A stretch of 64,000 nt of DNA from Cunninghamia lanceolata (taxonomy: Eukaryota > Streptophyta > Pinopsida > Cupressales > Cupressaceae): NCBI GenBank assembly GCA_027924645.1, contig BSBN01000047.1, forward strand, positions 744,001-808,000. Direction: 5' to 3'. This document shows positions 45,754 through 57,900 of the stretch, piece by piece. Every line of letters starts with the position of its first letter. The stretch's first letter is position 1. The position numbers and the translations under genes were made by a program. The notes beneath the pieces were generated by a model, which had not been told where the DNA came from, did no database searches, and worked only from the letters and a program-made list of their open reading frames with translations.

Positions 45754-47241
45754 TCAAGTCCCTTGAGTTGCCAACTGTTGAAGTGTTATGCCATGCTTCA
45801 AGATATCTGCTTCAGTCATCCAGGTGGCCTCTGAATCTGGAAGATCCTTCCATTTCACCAAGTAGTCCTTATAGACACCTCTTCGAGTCTTCTTGATAAC
45901 TTTGGAATCCAGAATGCACTCCAATTGTAAAGGTTTGCTTGGAGGTAGATCCTTGATCCAATCAGCATCTTCAGCCACCACATCTGATCCACTTTCATCA
46001 GGTAATGGAGGTCTGAAAGGAAAAAGATCACAAACATTGAAAATTGGAGAGATACCAAGGCCATCTGGTAGCTCAATCTCATATGCATTTGGACCGAATT
46101 TGTGCACTATTTTGCATGGCCCAATCTTCTTCATCAGGAGTTTAGTTGGCTGACCCTTTGGCAACCTCTCTTTCCTCAGATATGCCATAACTAAGTCACC
46201 AACTTTGAACTATACTTCTCTTTTCTTCAAATCTGCCTTTTATTTGTACTTTGTGACTAATTTTTCTAGTTGCAACTTGACTTGATCATGGACTATTTTC
46301 ATGGAGGCAGCAAACTCTTCACCAAGTGCACTCCTTCTATCCCAACCTTGGAGATCCTTCAACTCAAGTGGCCCTCTTGGATGAAAGCCATAAACTATCT
46401 CAAAAGGACTTTTACCAGTGCTCCTATTCCTTGAATCATTGTAGGCATATTCAGCCTGACTGATAACCAAGTCCCATGCCAAACCATGCTGCTTTGTAAG
46501 GCACCTTAGAAGGTTTCCAAGTGATCTATTAACCACCTCAGTCTGACCATCAGTTTGTGGATGGTAGGATGATGAAAAGGACAACTATGTGCCCAGCTTC
46601 TTCCACAAGGTCCTCCAGAAGTGACCTACAAACTTAGAATCTTTGTTAGTTACAATGGACAATGGTAAACCATGTATCCTTACTACCCCTCTGAAAAATA
46701 GACCTACAACATGAGATGCATCATTTGTGCATTTACATGGCACAAAATGAGCCATCTTGCTGAACCTCTCAACAATGACAAACACACTATCCACCCCTCT
46801 GGTTGTCCTGGGTAACCCAAGCACAAAATCCATGCTGATAATTTCCCAAGGTCTATTGGGAATGGGAAGGGGCTGGTATAGACCTACATTTGAAGACACA
46901 CCTTTGGCTCTTTGATAGATTGCACAACTAGCTACATATTTTCTCACATCTGATTACACCTTTGGCCAAAAATAGAATCTTGTGACTTGTTCTAGTGTCT
47001 TGTCCAAGCCAAAATGTCCTCCTAAAGAACCATTATGCTTCTCCTTGATGATGTTGTCCCGCATAGAGCACTTAGGGACACACAGCAAATTGCCCTTAAA
47101 CAAGAGGCCTTCCTGCAAAACAAAATCTGCATACTCTCCATGGAATGTGTTAGCCAAGTTCACACAAACATCATAAGCCTCTTTGAAATCAGAATCTTCT
47201 TTATACAGCTCCTTTAAATAGTCAATACCCATGCTTTCTAA
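45754..47241 (-). pseudogene. E4 integrase and chromodomain
   Basis: One minus-strand frame from 47241 down to the stop at 45754 with in-frame stops near 46950, 46585, 46239 and 46205. The zinc-binding region includes HNGSLGGHFG. In the core the first Asp is present ([10 protein letters not shown]), the second reads Asn (VTNKDSKF, codon at 46645-46647), and the Glu is present (DGQTEVVNRS). The C-terminus reads KDYLVKWKDLPDSEATW, a clear chromodomain. The Asn change alone would inactivate the core. Confidence 0.9.
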
Positions 47242-48640
47242 CTAAATTTCATGAATAAGAAGTAACCTCCTACTCAATGCATCAGCCACCTTATTAGAGA
47301 CACCTCTTTTGTGCTTAATTGTGAAGGTATAAACTTGTAGCTGTTCCATCCATTTAACATGTCTATGGTTCAATTTTTCTTGACTATTTAGAAAGCTTAA
47401 AGCATGATTGTCAGTAAACACAATAAATTCTTTGGGCATCAAATAATGTCTCCATTTCTTAAGAGCTTGCACCATTGCATAGAGTTCTAAGTCATAGGTA
47501 GAATACCTTTGCTTGGCTTTATTCAACTTTTTTGAAAAGAATGCCACTGGATGTCCTTCTTGGCTAAGAACAACACCAATAGCTTGCTGACTTGCATCAC
47601 ACTCAACAACAAATACCTTATCAAAATCAGGGAGTACTAAGGTAGGTAACTCAACCACCTTTGTTTTCAACAACTCAAAACTATCATTAGCTTCCTTTGT
47701 CCACTGGAATCTACATTTGACTCCACCCTTGATGGTGTTGAGGATGGGAACACTAATGTGACTGAAACTTCTGATAAACTTCCTATAGAAAGTCACCAAT
47801 CCATGGAAATTTCTCACATCTCCCACTGTTTTTGGGGTAGGCCAACTGAGAATAGCCTCAACCTTAGAGGGATCCATCTTCAAACAACCATTAGAAATGA
47901 CAAATCCCAGGTATACAAGTTCAGTTTTCATGAGCTCACATTTGTCTAAGTTGATCATCAACTTGTGCTCATGCAGCTTCTCCAACACCTGACCAACATG
48001 CTTCACATGGTCTTCCCTTGTCTTGCTGAAGATTAGTATGTCATCAAGAAAAATAATAACAAATTTACCAATGAATTCAACTAATACCTCATTCATCAGG
48101 CGCATAAATGTACTTGGTGCATTACTGAGACCAAATGGCATAACAAGCCATTCATAAAGACCTTCATTGGTCTTGAAAGCAATCTTCCATTCATCTCCCT
48201 ATCTGATCCGGATTTGATGATATCCAGATTTCAAATCAATCTTTGAGTAATAGCATGATCCTCCCAGACATCCAAGAGATCTTCAATCCTTGGCATTGGG
48301 AATCTGTACCTTATGGTGATCTTGTTTATGGCCCTTGAATCTATGCATAGCCTCCACTTTCCATCCTTCTTAGGAGCAAGTACACTTGGAACTGCACAGG
48401 GACTTAGACTCTTCCTAATCAGCCCTTTCTCCAGGAGATCTTGAATTTGCCTTGCCACCTCTTCATTTTGCTATGGAGTCAGCTTGTATGCAGCCTTGTT
48501 AGGCAATGTAGCACCAGGTATTAAGTCAATTTGATGACTAATATCCCTCATGGGTGGTAAGGAGTTGGGAACTTCCTCTACCACAAGGTCTTGATACTTA
48601 TCCAGAAGTTGCTGTACTTCCAAAGGAATCTCCTTCTGTT
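47242..48640 (-). pseudogene. E4 reverse transcriptase and RNase H
   Basis: RT starts near 48560: RQIQDLLEKGLIRKSLSPCA, RLCIDSRAINKITIRYRFPM. A one-base loss near 48263 shifts the frame inside the LDVxGGSxYYSKIDL block, and a TAG lies at 48199-48201. Beyond it [20 protein letters not shown] and the catalytic LDDILIFSK follow without interruption, then RNase H ([48 protein letters not shown]). Confidence 0.92.
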
Positions 48641-48647
48641 TTTGATT

Positions 48648-50378
48648 TTACTGACCTGATCCACTCTTGGGCTTCATGACCAAGGCATACCCCTGATTGT
48701 CATTCTCCTTCAAGATGTTTAGGAACTCATTGCCATTCACCAACATGACACTGTTGTTATTTTCCTTTCCCCTAGGCTGCTCCAACAAAGGATCCATTTT
48801 GAATGCTTTTCCATTCTTGGTGATGACATAAGTGTTCTTCTCACCATCATGCTGAGCTTTAACATCATATTGCCATGGGTGGCCAAGAAGCAGGTGACAT
48901 GCATCCATAGGGATGATTTCACATAGCACTTTGTCCTTGTAGTCACCAATTACAAATTCAACCCAAGTTTGTTCCTCCACCATGAAACTTTGGTTTTTGT
49001 TCAACCAAGAAATCTTGTGAGGACTGATATAAGGCAGCCTCTTCAACTTACACTTCTCAACCATCTCAGTGGATACCACATTCTCAGTAGACCCTGAATC
49101 CACTATGATTTTGCAAAGTTTCCCATAGGCTAGGCCTTGGGTTCTGAAAAGATTCTTTCTCTGAGGGGGCTCTTGCTTCAACGACATCTTCAACATAGAC
49201 CTTTTTATCATCATACTCTCTCCATCTAAAACAGGTGCAACACTTCCCATTGGTGAATTCACACTTTCACAGTCATCATCTTTCACTAACTGATTTCTCT
49301 TCCCACTGTCATGAGAGCTGCTGGCTTTCCCTGGGCATTTGGTCATTGTATGGCCAACTTGGTTGCAGCCATAACATCTGCCAGTGAAGATTCCTGGTCC
49401 TCTACCTCCTCCACCATTTCTGCCTCTGCCATTATGACTTCTACCACCTCTAAAACCTCCTCTCTGCTCTGTTGCTGATTGTGTTTCTTGTTGACTGTTA
49501 TTTTTAGTTTTGTTGAACTGTCCACGGCCAAAATTGCCTCTTCCTCTTTGGTTTCTGCCACCTCTGCCTCTGGCACTTTGTTCACCCTTCCTTCTCAGCT
49601 TTTCCTCTACTCTAGAGGCCAATAAGAAACATTCATCCACTGTCTTTGGTAACACCAAACTTATCTCATCTTGCAGATTATATTTCAGTCCATTCAGGTA
49701 CCTAGCCACCATCCCTTTTTCATCTTCATTATGATTTGCCCTCATACTAAGTCTATGAAATTCTTCTGTGTAGGCAGCCACATCCATGTCCTTTTGTCTC
49801 AAATTCTAAAATCTCCTTATGATTTGAATCTCATAGTCAGGTGGCATGAACTTGCTTCTGAGCATAGCCACCATTCTGCTCCATTTAGTGATGGGACTCT
49901 TCCCAATCTTCTCCCTCTCACTCTGCAGATAGTTCCACCATACAAGTGCAGAACCTCTTAGCCTTGTCTTGGAAAACTTGACCTTTTTGCTGTCATTAAA
50001 CTCCTTGTAATCAAAGAAGTTGCACATAGCTTCTATCCAGTTGGTGAGAACATCTCCATCCAACTTGCCATGGAAGGTAGGCACCTCCATCTTGGGATCA
50101 CCACTGTCTCCATGAGCACCCTTAAGTGCATTCAAGAAGGCTTTTTGATCTGCAGACATATCCTACTCCAGAGGATCCTCTTCTACCTCTATTTCTTCAT
50201 TTGTGTCTGAAGAACTTCCCTCTTCTTTGGTCTTGCCTTTAGACTTCTTCTCTTCTTGCAACTTTGCTTCTTGCAGTCTTGCTTCAACCATCTCTTCCAC
50301 CAACTTCTTGATGGCATCTTGACTCATTGTCTTGGGAGGCATTGTACTAGCCTCTGTTTCAATTTCCTCTTCTGACAT
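48648..50378 (-). pseudogene. gag: E4 gag and protease
   Basis: ATG at 50376-50378 opens an acidic, Lys/Glu-rich N-terminus (MSEEEIETEAS). The capsid-like Retrotrans_gag domain lies at about 50110-49640 (ALVWWNYLQSE, YTEEFHRLSMRAN). An RGG-rich stretch and a perfect CCHC knuckle (CYGCNQVGHTMTKC, C-x2-C-x4-H-x4-C) follow near 49390-49340. The protease site is IIVDSGSTENVVS near 49110, with HLLLGHPWQYD as the second block. The frame is continuous, with stops at 50161 and near 49804. Confidence 0.9.
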
Positions 50379-50402
50379 ACACTTGCTTCCAATCAGAATA
50401 TT

Positions 50403-50415
50403 GGCTTTGATACCA
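50403..50415 (-). other. E4 primer-binding site (initiator Met tRNA)
   Basis: The minus strand reads TGGTATCAAAGCC three bases after the 5' LTR; the initiator-Met site is TGGTATCAGAGCC, so one base differs. Confidence 0.85.
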
Positions 50416-50418
50416 ATA

Positions 50419-52264
50419 TGATGCAGAGGTAAGGTAGAGATTGTAGAAGTTCACTCAATGAACTTAAGTCACTCAACTTTCTCCAAAAGGTCTACAAGGT
50501 TTTTGTGTTTACAAGCCTCACAAGGCTGCTCCAGGAATCAACTTAGCCTAGGATCACCCTCTGGTGTTATCCACCCAGGCTACTCACCACTCACTTTGGG
50601 GAGTCACAGCTCAACCCAACTTAGAAGCACAACCCACCTTCAAGAGCTCAACATCTACTACCAATACCTCTACCAACATAGACAACAACATCCATTTAAC
50701 ATACACTTACCTATGACATGCAGGGAATAAGTTCACAAACCAAGAAACTACCATTCCACTCCTAACAAGACAGTGGACAGCAAACCTCTATATGACTGTC
50801 TCTTGACAGTGTTTGAAGAAGGCTTAGATCTTGTAGGATTGGCTCAATCAACTTCTCAAGGCCTTAAATGACATCAACATTCAATACATATTAAACACTC
50901 CATGTAGACAAACAACCATTTATTCATATGTAGGCTCACACTGTGCTATACATGATAGAGGACAGCAATTGTAACTTGACTGTCCTATGACAGTGTTGAA
51001 ATGACAGCTTGTTCCTTGTAGCTGTTATAGACAACTTAACTTACATCAACTCCTCTACCATGAAGGGTCTAAACACCACATGCATTCACCAAGGATAGGA
51101 TCCAATTGAGGTCTCTGACCCAACACCCCACCTCAGTACTTGCTCTGACAAAAATAGAAGTGTTGTTGTGACTGTCTTCAAGAAACAGTCTTAAAAAGAA
51201 GGTTAACTTTGTAAACAAAGAGAACATTTACCCAATATTAAACACTCATAACTCTCAATGACCATCAACAATCAGTGCATCATCCAAATACCTATAGGGA
51301 ATAGGTAATCTTCCTCCAGCATGCAGCCGTACTGTACTACTGACGTACAGAAATCAGTAAGCTATTTTTTTCTCCAAAGAAGAAGGTCTAAATCAGATTA
51401 TTTGTAAAGAATGTAGTAAGCCTGCCTTCTCAGGCCCTACCAATCCATCTCAGAGGTCTGTCCTTGCTTCAAGACATCCAATCCAATCTCCATTTGACTA
51501 TGCACATGGCTGTTTTCAAGACAAACACTGCTCTTACACTATTTCTTCCAACTAGTCACTGTTTTTGACTAGCTAGGATCATGCCAAACACTTGGAGAAG
51601 GAGTATTCAACCTGCAAACCATGGAAAGCAACAAAACCTAATCTAATCTTCTCCATCCTTCTGAAAATGGTTGAAACTTTCAGAGGATAGAGGAAGAATT
51701 CACCATTTTTGGTCACAAACCCTAGCTAAAAGGGTTTCAGAACAGTTTGTGCAATCTAGATTGTTTCTACCTTCTACAGGAGTGTCAAGAGCTCCAAATA
51801 GATGCAAATGAAAGGTGTTTTGTAAACCTAACAAATTTCCAACATTTTAACTCATGAGAAATCCGTACTAGTCCGTACAGAATGGCTATTTCAATAAAAA
51901 TGCAGAAAAAACAATTTTTCTTCTTAAAAGACTCCTTCTCTCTATTATATTTGGCATGTTTTACAAACTAAAGTTTATAGGAAACTTTACCAAATGTTTC
52001 CACTTCCCAACAGTCCGTACAACTGCCCAAGTAAGGCAGTGAACCGATGGAAGTGGCTGTTTTACAAAAAAACAATAAGTTTCTAAAAGAAATACTCCTA
52101 TAAAATAGGCCTAGATTAACTCCATAGTGGACTAGTCAATCAAATGACTAAGTCTTTATTTCAACACATCAAAATGGCTTTCCAAAGCCTTAGAGGTAAA
52201 CAAATAACATGAAAAACAACTAGGAAAAAAAACACAATGATTAAACTGTGGAGCTCCTGCACCA
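50419..52264 (-). repeat. E4 5' LTR, 1,846 bp
   Basis: High-identity copy of 43905-45732. The sense end CTCTGCATCA lies next to the primer site. Confidence 0.92.
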
Positions 52265-52336
52265 ACGCCTGCCATCTCACTTCTTCCCTTGATCCCCCAA
52301 CGAGACAAACCCTCGGAGCCCCATTAACGGGGGTTG

Positions 52337-52349
52337 TGTTTTCAATGTT
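52337..52349. repeat. LINE target site duplication, right copy
   Basis: TGTTTTCAATGTT, identical to 34394-34406. Confidence 0.85.
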
Positions 52350-52358
52350 GATATCACA

Positions 52359-54900
52359 GTGATTACTACAATTAATCTATGAATGCAAAAATAAATGAAG
52401 AAGCAATATTTTCCCTATACTAAGAAAACTTTCTTTTTCAAGATTACTAGGAAATGTAGATCTACTTCCTCAAAAGACATAGTGAGTAAACAAAAAGAAG
52501 AATGCAACTAATTTAGGAATGTAGAAAGAAATGAAGAAAAAAATTCTTTGCTACACTAAAAAAACTTTCTTTTTCAAGATTATGAAGAAACACAAGTTTA
52601 CTTCTCCAAATACAAATTGTTTTCTAATTACTAATACTAATAAAACTATAAATGAACTTGTACTTGATCATGCCAATGCTAGGTAGATAGTCCTCAAAGG
52701 TCCAACTTTATCCTAATGTCCTTTGCAATAGTGGGGTACCCCACTTGATGATGGGAAGAAGAAAAAAAAGAAATTGAAACAAAAGAAGCTCTATGGATTG
52801 TATGGATGTAAAGCGAAAGAGGTTGAAAAGTGAAAGAGGCTCGAGGCGTGTATAGAAGCTTGCAAGAAGCTTGAAGAAATTGAGAAGTTTTGTGAGAGCA
52901 CAAGTGAAGAGATCCAAGAATGTAAGCATGTTAAACAATGAGGAGAATAAAAGTATTTATAGGTAAAAATGGGAGGGAATGAGAAAAGAGATAAGATAAA
53001 AAAGAAAGCGTAGCTAAAGAAGAAAATGGAAACAATCCACAGATAGTCAAAGAGATAAATAAGACAATTAAAGAGATAATTAAAACAAATTAAAGAGATA
53101 AAATTCAATCATGATTTCATAGTAGAAAGAAAGTGAGGAAAGGAGTGAGTTGGCATGAAAAAAAGTGAGTTAAAATGGGCTAAAAATCATGTAGAAAAGT
53201 TGAAAAGGTGAAATGACGTGCAGATTCAAAAATGATGAGTTGCCCCTTTTGCCATTTAGGGTCGCTTAAGTGACCTAGGAACACTAGGGGTGACCTTGAA
53301 ACACAAGGGTGACCCTAAATAGGCAAAAAAGAGGGATTAGATAAGCAACATGGAAAGCATAAGAGGTCAAAAGAAAGGCAAAACAAGAGGGACAAAAGAT
53401 TACAAAACAAAAGGGGAAGTCATCAAGGCATGAAACTATTGGGAGAGGTAAAATCATGCCTTCGATGGTTGTGAGTTGTGATCACCATATTGTCTTGACA
53501 TAATTTTCATACCTACAATTATGGTTGGGGTATTCTATTCAACATATGGTGTTAATAAGTGAGGTTACAATGGTAGAATGACAATTTATTTCTTTTTTTA
53601 GGAGGATGAAGTATTGGAGGCAAGAGAAAATTTTGGGTTGGGATTTTGTCGAAGGGGCTACCAAACATCACGCCAATTCTAAAATTTCCTCCATGTTTGT
53701 GGGAATGTGCTTTTGATAATAGGTGATCTAGAGTAATTACTAAAGCTCTTGGGAGATATTTCATATGGGAGAAATTTAGGGTTAGGTTGGATGAAGATGT
53801 CAATAATGCAACACTAGAGAAACTTTCTTCTCTCCTAGTCATCAAATATGAGTTATGTGGTTTGGAATCAATTAACATGGTGAGATGCATAGAGAAGAGG
53901 TTCAATTATCTTATCTAGGAGGTGAAGGCCATTCAAAAATTCCTCTCTCAAAACAATGGTAAATATGCATTTCCCCAATGCAAGATGTCATTGAATTGCT
54001 CTAGCCTATGGTGTCAAGAGGGACACAAGTATGCCCTTGCCTACATAGTTTGATGGGTTGAATTAGGATATATACTATATCTATAATTGTTCATGTGGAT
54101 GTTGACACTATTATATAATTTTTGTACATGATCATATAGATGCACATTGTTAATCTTTATATGCTTCTAGGCATGAAGATATAAGTAGACAAAGAAGGGA
54201 GAATTATCATTAGAGAAGAGAGAAATACAAAACATAATCAAAGTCCAAGGACATGATATATCTTTAATGTTGAATGATAAGGTAAATAATCAAAGCCCGG
54301 CTATTGAAAATATACATTCTCAACATTCTCTTCCTATAAGTACACATATTACTGATTATGCCATGAGAGCCACAAGTATGTCCTTGCCTACCCAATTTAA
54401 CTAGTTACATCATTAAAATATAGTATCTTCTAGTTGATATAGAGGTTGAGAATAATGTACTTTATACATGTTGGCATAGAAATGCATGTCTATGATCTTT
54501 GCATGATTCTGGGCATGATGATAGAAATAGAAGAAATAAATATCAACAAAGAAGATAAAGAGAAACACGAGTAATAAGAGACATTCAAGAGCATGATATA
54601 TCAGTGACATTGGGCTACAACAAGGTTAATGATGAAATCCTACTTGAAGAAAATAATATTCATTCTATGCATTCTCCTCATACTACTTGTATACCTTCCT
54701 CCCAAAATGATATTGCTATAAATGGTATCTTAGACGTCCACACAATAATGTCATTTGGTATTGTGCAAGATCTTCATCTTCCACAACATATTGAAAATAT
54801 GAACATGGTTCATGGAATTTATGTTGCTCGTATTTATTAACATCAAATGCAATTTACTATTATAAATAGTTCTTTCTAAGATATATATTTGGATTCATCT
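52359..54900. other. Unrecognised non-coding DNA
   Basis: No gene is supported. A two-copy repeat of about 137 bp (AAAACTTTCTTTTTCAAGATT in each) spans about 52370-52615. A short segment (53230-53330) has repeated GGGTGACC-type words. The frames at 52790-53108 and 53552-53905 on the minus strand show no family I recognise. Confidence 0.6.
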
Positions 54901-57900
54901 TCCACTCCCATAGAAGTGCCACATCCATTAGAGTAATTGGTGATGATAAAGGATAGGGGTAAATCAATTTATAATGATTGATATGAGTGGTATTGTCCAC
55001 ATCTAGTTGAAGTTGGCCCTTTAGATTAATATCCAACCTTTTTTGTTCACTCTTGTGATGAAATGATTGTGCATGATAATACTATGTGATGGTCTTGATT
55101 TCGAGGAAGACATTGATATGTGGGTATATGCATTTGAAGCAAACTTTACATTTATGGACACCCTTAATGATGATGGAGTTTCATCTACAACACATGTTAC
55201 TTGTCATCCTTGAGTTAAACTTATTGATAAATTGTTTGAAAGAAAAAAAACTTTCACAATAGGATAGATAAAGTATCTATCATTCAAATGCACTTTATTT
55301 GTCAAGTGTTATACGTTGGAATAAAAGTTAGTCTATTAGATGAAGGACCTTCTTGTGCTAGGTGTAGATATGAATAAAATGAACATCAACCATCTAAATT
55401 GAATAATATGGATCCTAGGGAGAAATCTTACATGCTATGGGTACTTACCCAAGTTAAAGAGATGCTTATTGCTAGGGTAAATCCAACCATACAAATTACC
55501 CATGCTCAGGGTGGTCAGTACAAGTATAGGGGGCACACAATTAGTTTTCCACAAGAGATAACTTCAATAACAAGGTGCCTACTTGACATGTATGTGATCT
55601 TGAAATCTTGATTGTGAGAAGACATAGTACCTATTATGGTTTTATGTCAAAAGATCATGTGCATTGATCCATTATAGTATAAAATTAGATATTCTAGATA
55701 TTATACATAGACGTGGAACTAGATGATGACTCAATCAAGACACTTCCAGAGGAAGAGATGGATTCCTATAGTATCTTGCGATTTGTGCAGTCTAATATTG
55801 ATGATATAGACATGTCAAATGCATAAAATAGTAATATGGCTGATGAACAAGATGATGGGATTGAACATCAACGTTCGTATATTTTAAAACTAGGTTTGGT
55901 TCATCGTAGTGATAAATGAAGTTATGATATTTATATAGAATAATGATAACATGTGAGTTGATATGATTGATTAGCCCCATATTAGGCTCTTGCCAATTGA
56001 TGAGTACAATAGAGAAGGATTATTTGACATGGAATTCCCTACTCTATTTCTTGATGGTGAAGCAGAGTAGTTGTAGCCATACACCAAGAGTGTTCATATA
56101 TATGAATATGCATTACATCTCATGAGATATTATGATAACAAGTTTGGAATCTCAATCCATCCTAGATTACATTAGTTTTTGTTGAATTTGATGTTATGAC
56201 AATGAAGCTAGGATATCACAAAAGTATTTCTAAAAAAAATGCAGAAGATGGTGTATGCATGATAGTAGTAGACTTGCGACAATGTTTGCTAGAATTTTTT
56301 GATGATACTCTACTTGTGCAAGTGATGGGTTATGCATCTCAACTATGGGGGACTAGGGATTAATGACACACATGCAAGAATGCATTGCTACATATGATAA
56401 CATAATTAAGTTGCCCTACGTTTTTTATGACTTTAAGTGTAGTTGATACAAAGTAGCCTAATCTCTATTAACTAATGCTGACTCAAGCACCTAAAAATTC
56501 AACGTATACATATAAACAAAGATTTAAAAATATAATTAAAAATCCTCATATTGTTGCTATGTACATGGAACATCATTACATAAGTTTTTTTAATTATCAC
56601 AAAGTCCTCTTTAAGCATTTTCAAGGAAAAGACCTATAGGAAAGGTATTTAGCTAAAACTCATATGGTTGTAAAAAGGATTTGTATATTTTTTTACAATA
56701 TTTAATGTGTAGCTTTAATAATATTGTATTGTATTATTGTAGAAAAGAGTGGTAGTATAGATATTTAATGCATGAACATTTAGTTGTATCATGGATAGAG
56801 GGTGTACTTATGTAGACACATTGGATTGGAGTAATCCAAGTGAGCTTGCAAAAACAAAGGATTTCTATGAAAAATTTGTAAGTATATGTAATCCTCTTGA
56901 GGGCCATGACAAGAATATAATGCACCATAACATGTAGAAGAAGATTCTTGTTTGATGGGCACACATAATTTTGGCTAGTGACTTGCTTGTGGATTACACA
57001 AATTTATTAAACCATGTTGAACATCATACCAAATGTAGTCTAGGTACATGCTTGTGAAAAAAGGGTTAGATTAATGCTTGTCATTATAATACTCCTTAGT
57101 AGTTGCAAAACTTGAATCTAAATGGATCATTGATAAAGATGGACAGAAGAAATATCTACCAACATAGAATGATCATAGAGTAAATGTTCACAACTCAAAT
57201 GCACTTTCTATATGGAGAGGAAACATAGATTTCCAATCAATATTGTCCCACCTTATAGTTTTAAAATATATAGCAAAATCTATCTTGAAAGTAGAGAAGA
57301 GCTCAGAGAGTTATCATGACATGTTGACTAAGGTGTCTACCAGAAGTAACCTAGACAATCCTACTTTATGTGCATATAGAAGGTTTATGACTAAAGCAAT
57401 TGCAGAATGTCACACAGGTAAATAGGAACTCCCTCTTATAGAATGTACTGGATCTTTCTTTTTCTTTAATGTTAGATGGAAGGTGTTCTATCATGTACAA
57501 TTAAACTATGATAATGATTCATCTAGAAAAAACATCATGCATGCATATATGAATCACCACATAATAAATGTAAATGTGGGCAATGGAAAGTATGAATTAT
57601 ATTGGTAATTGTTAGAGTTTGGCCCTAATATCTTTTAATTTCAGATAGTGAATCACCTGAATATGAGGCTTTTTATTAGAGTGAGTTGTTGTATAAACCA
57701 TTGCATGACATCATGGTTGAGATTGGAATTGAATTAGAAGTCCTTATTCAAAATTAGTAGACTAAATAGAAATACATATCATGCATGGCATGTGGACTAT
57801 ACACCTATTTGTTTAGAAACTATTGATGATCGTAATGAAGGCCTTGAAGATTATGTTGTTGATAACAACATAGAAATGGATGAGTGGTAGATTTTATCTC

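Larger units (their letters stand above)
43905..52264 (-). mobile_element. E4: Ty3/gypsy chromodomain retrotransposon, minus strand
   Basis: Two ~1.83 kb LTRs (sense ends TGGTGCAG...CTGCATCA) enclose gag, zinc knuckle, protease, RT, RNase H, integrase and chromodomain, with an initiator-Met primer site and a purine tract. Coding frames hold seven or so stops and one frameshift. The flanking pentamers differ at two positions, both C/T (sense GGCGT and GGTGC), but collapsing them keeps the LINE frame. Confidence 0.93.
34407..52336 (-). mobile_element. 5'-truncated LINE, interrupted by E3 and E4
   Basis: The minus-strand element ends in a poly(A) tail (plus-strand T run 34407-34412) preceded by GCATCTAAGGGG-type LINE 3' sequence, and is flanked by exact 13 bp duplications. 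Its own DNA is about 1.57 kb: 52265-52336, 43099-43904 and 34407-35102. Coding sequence includes an RNase H domain. Removing E3 and E4 with one copy of each duplication gives an uninterrupted reading frame at both junctions (WQ-VLEEGWAK at the E4 site, FLALV-LDADES at the E3 site), which confirms the nesting order. Confidence 0.88.

Noticed and set aside
43905..50402. Perfect 5 bp target duplication for E4
   Set aside because: Flanks read GCACC (43900-43904) and ACGCC (52265-52269), matching at three of five bases. I report it as diverged, supported only by the LINE frame.
53552..53905. Possible hAT/BED-type transposase trace opposite the minus-strand open frame
   Set aside because: A few residues on the plus strand (WDFVEGATKHHAN) looked suggestive, but no zinc-finger spacing or further conserved block was found.
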